Below, in pieces: positions 1 to 11,340 of a stretch of DNA of 64,000 bases. Made by a program: the position numbers and the translations under genes. The first letter of the stretch is position 1; each line of letters begins with the position of its first letter. The notes under the pieces were generated by a model. It searched no databases, had not been told where the DNA came from, and saw only the letters and a list, made by a program, of their open reading frames with translations. The stretch covers positions 5,171,733 through 5,235,732 of the forward strand of contig OZ037772.1 of assembly GCA_964035545.1 (NCBI GenBank). Direction: 5' to 3'. The DNA is from Bugula neritina (Eukaryota > Bryozoa > Gymnolaemata > Cheilostomatida > Bugulidae).

Positions 1-1
1 G

Positions 2-2155
2 GTAAAGAAATGGCTCAAAGTCAAGCAGCAATGTCCAAGCGCGTTTTTATACGCCAGCATCAAGGACAAACTAAATCGCTATGGGATGCCAGCAACTGGC
101 GACAAAGAAGAGTTAAAGCATCGCCTACTCAAAAAGTTTGAAAGTCATCAAACACAGGTGGACAAAAGTACAAATGATAAGTGTAAGGTAGAAGTAAGTT
201 CACAAAAAGACACACCTTCAAATACCAAACATGAAGACTCAGTGCAGCACAATGATTTCAACTCTCGTGACCACAGAAAGGCTGCAAAGGCAAGAAGAAA
301 AGCTGAAATACGAAAACTGCTGGGTGAGATGGACAGATCTAGTGATGAGGACTCATCAGGTCACAAAAAGGAAAATTACCACTTGCAAGAAGCTTGTGTT
401 CATGGAAGTCCAATGATGTTTGAGAGGTTACCAGCACCTACCCCGCCTGTATTTAATGGCAACGTACTTGAATATCATGATTGGAAGGTAGCATTTGATG
501 GATTGATTGGTCATCTCCCTTTACAACCAAGCCAGAAGTTCTACTACCTAAAGCAGTATTTGAGTGGTAGAGCACTCAATGCTGTAAGCAGTTTTCTTTT
601 AATAAACACAGAGAAGGCATACATGAAAGCACGAAATCTCCTAGACAAGAGATATGGAGATCCTTATTTACTCAGTAGAGAGATTCAAACAAAGTTGAGA
701 GCTTGGCCAAAAATAGCTACAAGAAACACCGAGGGACTACGTGACTTTTCTGACTTCTTAACCAAATGCCTCACAATGAAAAATGAAACAAAATCCTTAA
801 ACTATCTTGACAGTGTTTTTGAAATCTTAGAGTTAACTCGGAAACTCCCAGAATGGGTCATAAACAAAAGGAATGACAAGGCCTATGAATATAGAGAAGA
901 AAATGGAGAACATCCTGATTTTAACAAGTTCGTAAAATTTTTGCGCATGGAGTCAGATAAGGCATGTATTTCTGTGTATTCGTTAGCAGCAGTGAGACAA
1001 ACTACTGAATCTAATAAAAGGAGGGATATTTATACCAAGGCAATACCAGAAAGAAAGTCTATGATGATGAACAACATTTTTGATGAGAAAACCACACATT
1101 TAACCAGGAAACGTGAAAAGTGTGTTATTTATTCAAAGAAGCATCCTACAGTATTACACCAAGAGGACCAGTGGAAGAAACCTGAAAATACTATATGTTA
1201 TGAAGATGAATCTCCAACAAAAGAAGTGGTGGCTGCTCAAGATATTCTACGGACTGTAGACCAAGACTTTAAGTACGTAGATAATCAGTCTTCAACAGTT
1301 TTTGGACAAGTTGGCAACGTATCACAAGATGACATGAAGTGTATGAATATTGAAAAAGAAAACGTAAAGCAAAATGTATCTAGTTGCTTGTCCATGAAAG
1401 ACGACATTGAGCCATCGCATGAAAGTAAAATAACAGTATTTACCCGAAAAGAGGTAAAGTTTCAAAAATTTGTAGATCCAGCTATTCAGGACCTGTATGA
1501 TTTTGCTGATGCAAATTGGTTGGGATGCATCTCAAGGAAGTTTAGAGGAAATTCACATCAAGGAAATGAAGAAAGGAGAAATTCATTCCATCTTTTAAGG
1601 GCCAAAGCACGTACAACACCATCGATGATTACCACTGTATCTCGCTTAGAGTTGAAAATAGCAACTCATTTGAGCAAATTAGTTAGACCTGAACAAGTGT
1701 TTGCGTACAATAGTTTTAAGATAGAACTAGAATATATAGCAAATAAAACTTGGCCATCTCAAGCATTAGTCTCAAATGACATTCAACAAGTAAAGAATCG
1801 CACCAACATGTTTCAATTGACACATGTCTCAACTAGAAATAGTCTAGCTCAGTTACAACTTATGGAACTAACGTTTGAAAAACATGAACAGTCAACCTCG
1901 TTTCATAGACCAACATGTCTCTGCTCTATAACAGAAGATCGCTCATCTCCTACATGTTTAGCAAGCTATGAATCTATGGCAGACTATGCAATGAAGTCAA
2001 GGTATAATGATGCCTTGCAGTTAAAAGGACTAGCAATCGCGAAGTTTGTAGAATGGTTTACAGGGTTCACAATGTTTCACTTAACACTTTATGCTTGCAA
2101 ACTAATACTTAGGAAAATACTTAGACGCTATAAACAAGATATGGCAGGTGACTAA
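2..2155 (+). pseudogene. BEL/Pao retrotransposon Gag with fused RNase H remnant, 5' end outside the window
   Basis: The frame is open from base 2, so the ATG at 86 is internal and the protein is partial at its N-terminus. The first 40 or so residues look like a SAP-type DNA-binding helix pair (WLKVK then IKDKLNRYGMPATGDKEEL). Next comes a DUF1759-type BEL/Pao Gag core (about residues 120-310 counted from base 86; FERLPAPTPPVFNG, YYLKQYLSGRA, LLDKRYGDP). A damaged zinc knuckle follows (CVIYSKKHPTVLH, one Cys lost). The C-terminal third holds a degraded Pao RNase H segment (LYDFADANWLG, then RAKARTTPSMITTVSRLELK) and an unrecognised tail. Protease and reverse transcriptase are missing, so an internal deletion joined Gag to the RNase H region without breaking the frame. 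The 689-codon stretch is uninterrupted, which is unusual for a deleted copy. Family assignment is by motif recognition; domestication is only a possibility. Confidence 0.75.
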
Positions 2156-2379
2156 AGATAAAACGGAACCAAACTAAGACAGTCGTCGTAAGGGGCGAAC
2201 TTTCACTTAGGATTAGCTCTATGTATAATTGTATTTAAATGCTATTCCTTAGTTTTTTTTGTTAAGTATGTTGTTATATGTATTTATATGTTTGTTTTGT
2301 GTCATTTTTGGTTAACGATTCACTAAAAATCTAAGCTGTTATCAAATGTTTGAGAAATCGGAGCGATTTCTGGGGGGTG
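2156..2379 (+). other. BEL element non-coding region between ORF and LTR
   Basis: AT-rich sequence without an open frame, lying between the Gag/RNase H stop codon and the polypurine tract. It is probably the remains of deleted pol and 3' untranslated sequence. Confidence 0.4.
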
Positions 2380-2683
2380 TGTAGTGAAATTAGTGCTAGT
2401 TTGCTAAGCTATTTTAGCTACACTAAGACAAGCTTTCTACAGCACAGCCAGTGCTAACTCTGGCACTTGGCAATAGTTGGTGCTAGTGAACTGGTGTAAT
2501 TTTAGGAAAGCAAAATAAGTAAGTTATTTACATTAATTATATTGTTTCCTTTTTTTGTTTATTGTTTATTTATGTTTATCCTGATCATGTAAGTTTGAAT
2601 TGCAATAATTGTAGTCTTGACGATGTCAACCAGATGTCAATAGAAGTATAATAAAACATAATAATCCTTAAATATTGACTACA
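2380..2683 (+). repeat. 3' LTR of the BEL/Pao element
   Basis: A 304-bp segment starts TGTAGTGAAA and ends TTGACTACA, so its ends are the perfect inverted repeat TGTAGT/ACTACA. It is preceded by a purine-rich tract (TGGGGGG at 2371-2377), as expected for the plus-strand primer site. It contains an AATAAA-type poly(A) signal near 2650. The matching 5' LTR would lie left of the window, so identity and target duplication cannot be checked here. Confidence 0.7.
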
Positions 2684-2933
2684 TCATGTGACAACGATTA
2701 ATGTTTTATAGATGGATGGAAAATGTTGACTGTAAGCCTGGTATAAATAGGACTGTTGTTGACACTTTAGTAGCAAAGAAGAGTAGCCAACAACTTTACA
2801 CTTAGTAGGTTGGGTTATACTTCGAAATATGTTTAGATTACTCCAAATTACATTTATTTTCAAATGAGCAAAATAATTTGAGATGTATGCTGCAACGGAA
2901 AACCTTATGTAAACCCTATAAATTTTCAGTGTT

Positions 2934-3522
2934 TTGTATTTACTCAATTGTTGTTTGACCTTTGATGCCACGAGTATCCGGCAAATGCTGAGCTTTGACC
3001 CAAGATCCAAAACAATGCTAGGCTATTGCGACCTGAGTTTAGGCCCCGAAGAAGACGGGCAGGTAGCAACTGAAGTTAGGGTGTTTTTGCCGACAGGCTT
3101 AAGGGGATCATGGAAGGCTCCAGTGGCATATTTATTTACCTCAAGTTTGTGCTCAAAAACCCTTCAACAGCTACTTCTTCACACTTCAGCATCTTCATTC
3201 GCATGCTTTTTCAGTTGATTGCGTGACTATGAATGGGCATGCTTTAAATCTTGCGGTCTGTAAGGGTTTGGGGGCAAAAATAAACTTGGATAAAGATGTT
3301 CAATCATTCTTTTTTGTTAATGATGGGAAAATCTTCATTTTACTCAACTCTTGTTATATGATCAAACGGGTACGAAACATGTTACGTGCTCTTGGGACTA
3401 TTCAAAGTGAAAACGGTCAGAATCAGTGGACTTACATTGACACACTCCACAGCAAGCAGGGTGAGATTGGGCTGAGATTGGGTAATAAGATTACTGCGCA
3501 ACATGTCATTTCTTCCTTTTAA
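2934..3522 (+). pseudogene. P-element/THAP9-like transposase fragment (copy A)
   Basis: Two adjacent frames, 2934-3218 and 3223-3522, together match the catalytic core of P-element/THAP9 transposases by eye. The first reads MLSFDPRSKTMLGYCDLSLG, then VFLPTGLRGSWKAPVAYLF. The second reads DGKIFILLNSCYMIKRVRNM, then a WTYIDTLHSKQGEIGLRLGNK block like the THAP9 segment that follows the RNase H-like core. A stop and frame change separate them at about 3218. There is no THAP zinc finger and no C-terminal part, so this is a dead internal fragment of about 200 codons. Copy B retains only a short piece of it. Confidence 0.7.
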
Positions 3523-3939
3523 ATTTACTTATTGAAATATACCATGACTTACTCTAGCAACACATTGATACAAAAAGATATTGCAATGCACAAACTAAAT
3601 TTCAGGCAATGTAGCAACAAAAATGTACTGTTTAGAGGCCAATAATAAAGGCGTGGGTAATTATTAGTTTAAAAGTTATTACAACAGTATTTATATTATA
3701 ACATTAGATAATCACAAGTACTGTTGGTGCATGTTATTGCAATATAATATTATTTTTTGCTTATTCTGCATTTCTATTTTAACCACTTTAAGTTTTCGAA
3801 TTTTCCTCAGATCAACTGATACTAGTAACTGATTAGGCTGTAAGCTGCTAGTCAACCTTTGGCTAAGCAATGACTTCCTATAAGTGTTAATCCTGACCAT
3901 TTTCTCCAGGTAACACCTACCAATACCCGAAGATTTTAG

Positions 3940-4848
3940 TTGCACAAAAATTACACTTATTTTGATGTTGGCCTGGTAATTGACTGCTTTTCAGTATTTT
4001 TATATCCAAATAAATGGCACGTGATTAAAAACAAACTTTGTTTGTCAAATTGTTGCCGGGCCTTCAGGCAAACACAGAGAAGCAGAGGCCAAAAAAACAG
4101 CAAAAGGGGCACCTCCTGGCAAATCAAAAAATGCAAAAAGCAAAGAACCAGTCATAGGGTAATCACTAACCTACGGAAGGAAAAGATGATAAATACGACC
4201 GATGGAAAAGGCCTAGCTGATCCTGATAAGGTACCACAAGCACACCGATGGACACGAGAGCCAACAAGAATATTGAGCGGACGGGATTATATTAGAATTA
4301 ATCACCTAAGATATAAAACACTAGTAACCAACTCGCTAAGGAATAGAATAAATAAAGGTGTTTCGGCTTTTTGCCCAGTATGTATCAACACCCCACACAC
4401 ACTCAGTCACATATTACAAACATGCCCACGATCACACGTGTACACAGGCACAACACCATAGTAGAATATTTATGTAACAGGTTAGAAAAACATGGGTATG
4501 GGGTGCTTTCGGAGCCACATATCAGAGACGCATCAGGGTTGCTCAAACCAGACATAGTGTACTGGCACGAAGCCTCAGACGAGGTGAAGGTGCTAGACAT
4601 AGCCATCGTGTCTGATCATGTGGCTTGCAAAAGAAGTAAGTCAAAAGAAGAAGGTGTCGATAGCAGGATTCATCATGAATTGGAGGGGAGCAATATGCGA
4701 GAAAAGTGCGAAATTCTGTAAGGATTTCATCAGTATAAGAGAGCTACCAATACTGTCATTGCGAACAATGCAGTATGGAGTTTATATCTACGACATGTGG
4801 AATAAATCGACAGTGACATTGAATGAGATCGAGGAGATTGACTTGTAG
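3940..4848 (+). pseudogene. R2-like LINE 3' end: CCHC motif and RLE endonuclease (copy A)
   Basis: The frame 3940-4461 carries ILSGRDYIRINHLRYKT, then CPVCINTPHTLSHILQTCPR, the CCHC motif found before the restriction-enzyme-like endonuclease of R2-clade non-LTR retrotransposons. A frameshift near 4440 moves the rest into 4371-4721. That part gives RHNTIVEYL, EPHIRDASGLLKPDIVYW and VKVLDIAIVSDH, the KPD...LD pattern of the R2 endonuclease. Compared with copy B, about 65 bp are missing after 4622, destroying the end of the endonuclease. The 4618-4848 frame continues the same C-terminus. No reverse transcriptase is present, as expected for 5' truncation or decay. Confidence 0.75.
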
Positions 4849-5059
4849 GACAATTTACATTGTCATATATTTTCTAAAATTTTTCAGTTATTACCCCTGA
4901 AAGACAGGCCGGTAAAAATCCCTTTTTTTCAAAAGCCCTTCAGCCATGGGTTGACATCAAAATGGTTTAATGAACCTGTTCCTTCCCTCGGATAGAGGGA
5001 AGACAGGCGTTTAATTTTAAGCCAAAGTTCATGAAAGTTGTGGCAAGAAGGGCAAAACT

Positions 5060-5215
5060 AAGTTTGCCATTTGCAGGTGCTTGAGAGATCATTCTGCTCG
5101 GCATTATCTCAACAATAAGTGTTACAGGTGCGGGTGGAAGGGTCATACGGTCAAGGACTGCAGATTATTTTATTGTATTTGGTGCTGTGCTACTGCAGAA
5201 CACAAAACCTGACTG
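5060..5215 (+). pseudogene. Zinc-knuckle remnant in copy A
   Basis: An unannotated short frame contains clustered CCHC-like knuckles: CRCLRDHSARHY, then CYRCGWKGHTVKDC, then YCIWCCATAEHKT before a stop. This pattern is typical of ORF1 or Gag nucleic-acid-binding domains of retrotransposons. The same segment occurs in copy B at about 9075-9245. It lies downstream of the R2-like endonuclease, so it belongs to a different element or to an inserted fragment. Confidence 0.45.
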
Positions 5216-5864
5216 CAGCTACACACCTTTTAGTTTTAAGCGAAAAGCTTTAGACAGTGTTTGACTCTCAAGACCCATTACCAAAAGTAGCCCATACCAG
5301 AATTTAGATTATGTTAGTGTTGCTTTCGGTAATGTAGGAATGTCATCGAGTTACGTACATATATGCATTGAGGCTTCAAACGAAGTTGTTTGAGATATCA
5401 AATTACAATGTTGCAAATGAATTTGAAATAGCATATTAAGAAATATGTACGCAACAAAAAGGCTATGTCGGTTGATCGGATATATGAAAAATTCAACATT
5501 TAAAGGAACAATTGAGAATGCTAGGTAGTGAAGTTGATCTACCGCAAAAGATTTACAAAACCGAATTAGGACAATGTGGTCAACCATCACACAATGATCC
5601 TATATTTTGAATTTTGCGTTTTAGCCACCTAATCAACTTGTAAAAACGCGAATAAATAGTATTAAGTCCAAATTAGGCTTTTTACAGCCAATGAGCACTT
5701 GATAATATTCATGCAGTTCTGGCCCATGGAACGTAATGAATTGTACATACAACTTCTTTATCTCACTTCCGAAATACTGTCAGAAACCTTACCCTTGTCT
5801 ATGTATGTATAAGCATATATATGCTAACTTTTTTACTACAATTTAAGGTTGTTTATGTTTTCAG

Positions 5865-6593
5865 ATGTTCAACAATTGTTAGAACTCCTTGAGCAGTATG
5901 CCCTGCAGCCTCAAAGAGCACCAACGTATTTAGAGGCTAGCTCGGTTAAATGGGACAAAATCCGATCAATTCTTCATAGGAATACAATTACTAGCATGGA
6001 AACTAGGAAACTCTTGATTAGTAGGTAGTTTTTGGTAACTTTTATTTTAATTAACCAGCCATCACCAATTTTAGGTGTTGTTACTATTATTTTGCATTTT
6101 TTATACCCAACAATTTATAATGTGTTGTTTTAAGCTAAAACACTGTTTTAGCTTGTAATCTATGTTTTAGGTGAAAGGCCGTCTCTACTTCCATCAACTT
6201 GCCAATTGTGTAACAATACGATGGTTGAAAAATTTGTAGCTTATACCCTCAAGGTCATCTCTATCAATGATAAATTATTCAAGTTGTCCCATCAAATTCT
6301 AAAAAAATATTTGGTTCGTTCGTGTTTCAAATAATCGCTAGTATTTTATATTATATTTAGGTGAAGTGAAATTATTGGTCATCTATGTTTATTCAGTCAG
6401 TTGTCAATTATGCATTAATCTGTTACATGATAACTTCTAGAGTATACATATAATTTCTTAACATTTTTGCCTTATTTAGCTATTGTTATAATCTGCTTCA
6501 CACAAGTTCATATGTTGACACTATCTTTTTTCTAGGGCGCACTGAGACAGTGATTCCCCTTATTGTGAGCTATGCTCATGGACACTTGTTCAA
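5865..6593 (+). CDS. Two spliced exons of an unrecognised gene
   Basis: Exon 5865-6020 follows TTTATGTTTTCAG and reads in one frame: DVQQLLELLEQYALQPQRAP, then TYLEASSVKWDKIRSILHR, and TSMETRKLLI. It ends in phase 1 before GTAGGT. Exon 6536-6593 follows CTTTTTTCTAG, also in phase 1, and reads RTETVIPLIVSYAHGHLFK before a strong donor GTGAGTG. The protein-like composition and matching phases support real coding exons. They lie between the two composite transposon copies. I see neither a start codon nor a stop, and I do not recognise the family. The exons could instead belong to an old transposon gene. Confidence 0.4.
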
Positions 6594-7415
6594 GTGAGTG
6601 AAAATTTTCCTAAACTCAGGCTGTGGCCACGAACTCCCCAAGGGAAAGTATTTGTGAAATTCAGTTATTTGTTACACATCAGCACCTTACAGCACTATTC
6701 TCCAACTTTAAGCATGAAACGCTTGTTCTCTAGTCTAAAGTTTTTGGCAGTATTGGATGGCAGGGTTAATGTTATTAGTTTTTACTGCTTTCGAACACAT
6801 TTGTTCATTTACTATTTGTCCACTGTTAAAATGTAGCATTCATTTATAAGCTTTTTATAATCGTAAAATTGCATGCTAAAAGAAGTTAGCATAATTCATT
6901 ACTCCCCTGCACAGTTTTACTCGATGTGGAAGCTCCCTTATTAATAGTGAAATATGGCTTGATTACTTTGTATTTTTTCTCCTCTGAAAAGGTAATGAAT
7001 TAATTATGTTGACAGCCTGAAAGTGATGATAAAGAAAAACAGCCAATGCAATTATAAACATGAAGCTTTTACATGAATAGCTTATAAAACTCTATTTAAC
7101 GATTTTTAAGTAAGCCGTCTAGTCACCAAAGTCATGATCAAATAGCAATATATCTACTAGTGGCTATCAACTGACAACGATTAATGTTTTATAGATGGAT
7201 GGAAAATGTTGACTGTAAGCCTGGTAGAAATAGGGCTGTTGTTGACACTTTAGTGGCAAAGAAGAGTAACCAACAACTTTACACTTAGTAGGTTGTGTTA
7301 TACTTTGGAATATGTTGAGATTACTCTAAATTACATTTATTTTCAAATGAGCAAAAGAATTTGAGATTTATGCTGCAACGGGAAACGTTAGGGGCAAAAA
7401 TAAACTTAGATAAAG

Positions 7416-7598
7416 GTGTTCAATCATTCTTTTTTGTTAACAATGAAAAAAATCTTCATTTTACTCAACTCTTGTTATATGATCAGACTGGTACAAAACA
7501 TGTTACATGCTCTTAGGACTATTCAAAGTGAGGACAGTCTCATTCACATTGATACAAAAATATATTGCAATGCACAAACCAAATTTCAGGCAATGTAG
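7416..7598 (+). pseudogene. P-element/THAP9-like transposase scrap (copy B)
   Basis: Short frame with KIFILLNSCYMIRLVQNML, matching the same motif in copy A. Flanking transposase sequence is deleted on both sides, so only about 40 codons of the original domain survive. Confidence 0.6.
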
Positions 7599-7920
7599 CA
7601 ACAAAAATGTACTGTTTAGAGGCCAATAATAAAGGCGTGGGTAATTATTAGTTTAAAAGTTATGACAACAGTATTTATATTATAACATTAGATAATCACA
7701 AGTACTGTTAGTGCATGTTATTGCAATATATTATTTTTTGCTTATTCTGTAATTCTATTTTAATCACTTTAAGTTCTCAAATTATCCTCAGATCAACTGA
7801 TACTAGTAACTGATTAGGCTGTAAGCTGCTAGTCAACCCTTGGCTTAGCAATGACTTCTTATAAGTGTTAATCCTGACCATTTTCTCCAGGTAACACCTA
7901 CCAATATCCGAAGATTTTAG

Positions 7921-8881
7921 TTGCACAAAAATTACACTTATTTTGATGTTGGCCTGGTAATTGACTGCTTTTCAGTATTTTCATATCCAAATAAATGGCA
8001 TGTGATTAAAAACATAAACTTTGTTTGTCAAATTGTTGCCGGGCCTTCAGGCAAACACAGAAGCCGAGGCCAAAGAAACAGCAAAAGGGGCACCCCCTGG
8101 CAAGTCAAAAAATGCAAAAAGCAAAGAACCAGTCATAGGGTAATCACTAACCTATGGAAGGAAAAGATGATAAATACGACCGATGGAAAAGGCCTAGCTG
8201 AGCATGATAAGGTACCACAAGCACACCGATGGACACGAGAGCCAACAAGAATATTGAGCGGACGGGATTATATTAGAATTAATCACCCAAGATATAAAAC
8301 TAGTAACCAACTCGCTAAGGAATAGAATAAATAAAGGTGTTTCGGCTTTTTACCCAGTATGTATCAACACCCCACACACACTCAGTCACATATTACAACG
8401 ATCACACGGACCACGTGTACACAGGCACAACACCATAGTAGAATATTTATGTAACAGGTTAGAAAAACAAGGGTATGGGGTGCTTTCGGAGCCACATATC
8501 AGAGACGCATCAGGGTTGCTCAAACCAGACATAGTGTACTGGCACGAAGCCTCAGATGAGGTGAAGGTGCTAGACATAGCCATCGTCTCTGATCATGTGG
8601 CTCTGGAAGTACCCTATAAAGGCAAAGTGGATAAGTACAACGTGGAAAAGGTATGGAAATTTGCAAAAGAAGTAAGTCAAAAGAAGGTGTCGATAGCAGT
8701 ATTCATCATGAATTGGAGGGGAGCAATATGCGAGAAAAGTACGAAATTCTGTAAGGATTTCATCAGTATAAGAGAGCTACCAATACTGTCATTGCGAACA
8801 ATGCAGTATGGAGTTTATATCTACGACATGTGGAATAAATCGACAGTGACATTGAATGAGATCGAGGAGATTGACTGGTAG
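7921..8881 (+). pseudogene. R2-like LINE 3' end: RLE endonuclease (copy B)
   Basis: The frame 7921-8325 contains ILSGRDYIRINHPRYK and breaks near 8300. The CCHC region has lost the bases that encode part of the knuckle, and one cysteine codon reads TAC (FYPVC). The frame 8480-8881 is intact through EPHIRDASGLLKPDIVYW, VKVLDIAIVSDHVALEVPYK and a long C-terminal tail ending in NEIEEIDW. This endonuclease half is more complete than in copy A. Pattern and order match R2-clade elements, but no 28S rDNA flank is present, so any target specificity has been lost or differs. Confidence 0.75.
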
Positions 8882-9074
8882 GACAATTTACAATGTCATA
8901 TATTTTCTAAAATTTTTCAGTTATTACCCCTGAAAGACAGGCGGGTAAAAATCCCTTTTTTTTCAAAAGCCCCTCAGCCATGGGTTGACATCAAAATGGT
9001 TTAATGAACCTGTTCCTTCCTTTGGATAGAGGGAAGACAGGCGTTTAATTTTAAGCCAAAGTTCATGAAATTTG

Positions 9075-9245
9075 TGGCAAGAAGGGCAAAACTAAGTTTG
9101 TCATTTGCAGGTGCTTGAGAGATCATTCTGCTTGGCATTATCTCAACAATAAGTGTTGCAGGTGCAGGTGGAAGGGTCATACGGTCAAGGACTGCAGATT
9201 ATTTTATTGTATTTGGTGCTGTGCTACTGCAGAACACAAAACCTG
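9075..9245 (+). pseudogene. Zinc-knuckle remnant in copy B
   Basis: Same clustered Cys/His pattern as at 5060-5215, with minor substitutions (CCRCRWKGHTVKDC). It ends at the same stop position. Confidence 0.4.
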
Positions 9246-9892
9246 ACTGCAGCTACACACGTAGTTTTAGGCGAAAAGCTTTAGACAGTGTTTGACTCTC
9301 AAAACCCATTACCAGAAGTAGCCTATACCAGAATTTAGATTATGTTAGTGTTGCCTTCGGTAATGTAGGAATGCATTGAGGCCTCAAACGAAGTTGTTTA
9401 AGATGCCAAATTACAAAGTTGCAAATGAAAATAACCTATGTACACAACAAAAGGCTATGTGGGTTGTTCGGATAGATGAAAAATTCAACATATAGAGAAC
9501 GCTAGATAGTGAAGTTGATCTACCGCAAAAAATTTACAGAAACGAATGAGGACAATGTGGTCCACACAACAGCCAAGGAAAAATACAGTGTTGAAAAATC
9601 CATTTAATTATGTGCTAGGAACCATGTTCCACTCAGAATCATTTCAGCAAACTTAAAACAAGTATGCAGGGTAAAGTTATTTTTTCTAGGCTAACAGTTC
9701 ACCAGTAGAAAAATGGTGAAAGAGCTATGGAGCAGTCAGTTTACTGTCAGAGCTGTGAAGAGGCCCTTACAAAGCTTGATTTAAATAATGGTGTGACGTG
9801 AATAAGCATTTGAACTGATGCCAGGAGACATAAAATTATTGGCACTAGGTGGGAAGGGATTTTTATAGCAGAAGAGAAATCAAATTTGGTTA

Positions 9893-9972
9893 ATTGTATT
9901 ATAGATTGTTTAAAAAAGTTTCATGGGCTAGGTTTACAAAAAGCTAGTGAGCTTAAAACTGGCAATAACTAA
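9893..9972 (+). repeat. Dispersed 80-bp repeat, copy 1
   Basis: The segment from TTAATTGTATTATAGATTG through GGCAATAACT is nearly identical to 12763-12848. The adjacent translation LVRPHLEYAGNAVLKHC resembles the region after the reverse transcriptase in CR1/Jockey-type LINEs, suggesting a decayed LINE tail. No intact frame remains. Confidence 0.4.
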
Positions 9973-10571
9973 CTGCCTTGTTCGGCCACACTTAGAATAT
10001 GCTGGTAACGCAGTCTTGAAGCACTGCCAGGAAATGAGAAAGCAGAATAGCTGTGTTAGCATTTTTAAACATTCATATACTTAAACACATATGCTATGAA
10101 AATATAGCTAAACTACCTCAATATCAATCATTCTCACAAAAACCATCGTCACCGAACTATATTAAACAGGCAAATTAAATTTCTTTTATCAAATGAATAT
10201 GAAATGTGGATTAATACATGCCCTTTAATTTTTTAATTCAATTTTTTATTCAACTTTAATGCATCTATTGCATTTGCAACAATTTTGCTCAAACAAATGT
10301 ATCTAAATAAATCCAGATTATAGCCTTTTAGCTGTTGGCATTTGGGGTTTTGTGTTTCAGTTTTGTTATTTTGGTCATTTTACATATAGCTCAAAATCTT
10401 CAGTTTTAGCTATGTTTTACGATTTAGCTGCTAATGTATGGAGTGCCAAGTTTATAGCCATTATTCTTTCTTATATGCTCACAGACCAGTTTTATTGGTC
10501 GATAATTTGCTCTCATACTCTTATTTCTTTCTCTTTTACGCTCATTATTCAGTCCGATATGTCCATTATAC

Positions 10572-10733
10572 ATCCCCAGATTTGCTGATATTTTGAGATT
10601 TCAGAACTTCCAGCTGAGTTTTTGGCATGCTGATTAGGTTGAGGTGTTAATAACAATTAATTTTCTAAAATTCACCATTAAAACTATTTTTTGAGCCCTA
10701 AAGGATAGTACAAATCTTGCCACAGTATCACTC
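10572..10733 (+). repeat. Unclassified repeat, copy 1 of 3
   Basis: Shares TTTGCTGATATTTTGAGAT, AACAATTAATTTTCTAAAAT and the CACAGTATCACTC end with the tandem pair at 11341-11898. This copy is shorter and isolated. No coding potential is seen on either strand. Confidence 0.6.
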
Positions 10734-10734
10734 A

Positions 10735-10904
10735 AGGACACCCGCTGATATTTGTCATATGGAACAAGTGACAGCTGGTCACAGTTCCCTTCTAGACTAC
10801 TATAGATTGCAAGTGATGGCAAACTTTTAGGGTTCTCAATCTTCTGCTGCAACCTGTCATGGTCTTTGACAAGTCTTTGATGGTGCTCTCTCTCCACTGC
10901 CATA
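10735..10904 (-). CDS. Possible coiled-coil exon, unrecognised
   Basis: On the minus strand, sequence immediately beyond the repeat reads MAVEREHHQRLVKDHDRLQQ, then KIENPKSLPSLAIYSSLEGN, a charged coiled-coil-like stretch. A possible acceptor (TGATCTAG) precedes it at about 10910. No good donor is visible, because the repeat at 10572-10733 abuts the exon's 3' end. A second helical fragment with one stop codon (KELKRLKGPEEHLQLSNN) lies upstream at about 11165-11255 on the same strand. Together they could be the remains of one coiled-coil gene. The family is not recognised. Confidence 0.25.
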
Positions 10905-11081
10905 TGCTAGATCACATTGTCAAAATATTTTCAGCTGCAAAAATAGATTTAAACATTTTACATTGATTTTGAATAATGTTGCTTCACTTATTGCTCTGAA
11001 AGCAATAAAATTTAATGACTACCGCCATCGATATTTTTTCAGTCTGTGCAAAGTCCAACATCAAAATTTTGCATTGATAAT

Positions 11082-11146
11082 TGCTTGTTGCCAATTGCTT
11101 GTTGCGAATTGCTTGTTGCCAATTACTTGTTGCCAACTACTTGCTA
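11082..11146 (+). repeat. Short tandem repeat, 14-15 bp unit
   Basis: About 4.5 imperfect copies of TTGCTTGTTGCCAA, with G and C variants in later units. Confidence 0.7.
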
Positions 11147-11340
11147 ATTTGTTTTATGATTTTGTTGTTGGACAACTGCAAGTGTTCTTCTGGACCTTTC
11201 AGACGTTTCAGTTCTTTCTAGGAAGTCTCCAGCTTATACTCCTGTCATCAACAAAGTCATTCTGCACTTTTTCCTAAACAGAAATCAATCTATACTGCTG
11301 CATTCTTCATGAGAAGCATTAAACAGTACATTGTTTTAAA

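Larger units (their letters stand above)
2689..5582 (+). mobile_element. Composite degenerate transposon block, copy A
   Basis: About 2.9 kb that recurs at 7172-9565 in the same order: a P-element/THAP9-like transposase fragment, a non-coding stretch, the 3' end of an R2-like LINE, and a zinc-knuckle remnant with a shared tail ending near ACAATGTGGTC. Copy A begins six bases after the BEL LTR end. Each copy has deletions the other lacks, so both descend from one longer composite. Whether it moved as a unit or arose by segmental duplication is unresolved. Confidence 0.7.
7172..9565 (+). mobile_element. Composite degenerate transposon block, copy B
   Basis: Second copy of the block at 2689-5582, starting TGACAACGATTAATG. 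Relative to copy A it lacks about 350 bp of the P-transposase segment (near 7388) and about 150 bp near 7540, but it retains the endonuclease sequence that copy A has lost. Its right end (ATGAGGACAATGTGGTCC) also recurs at 12080-12155. Confidence 0.7.

Noticed and set aside
5351-5590. 79-codon minus-strand frame
   Set aside because: Lies opposite the composite block tail, no domain or splice signals.
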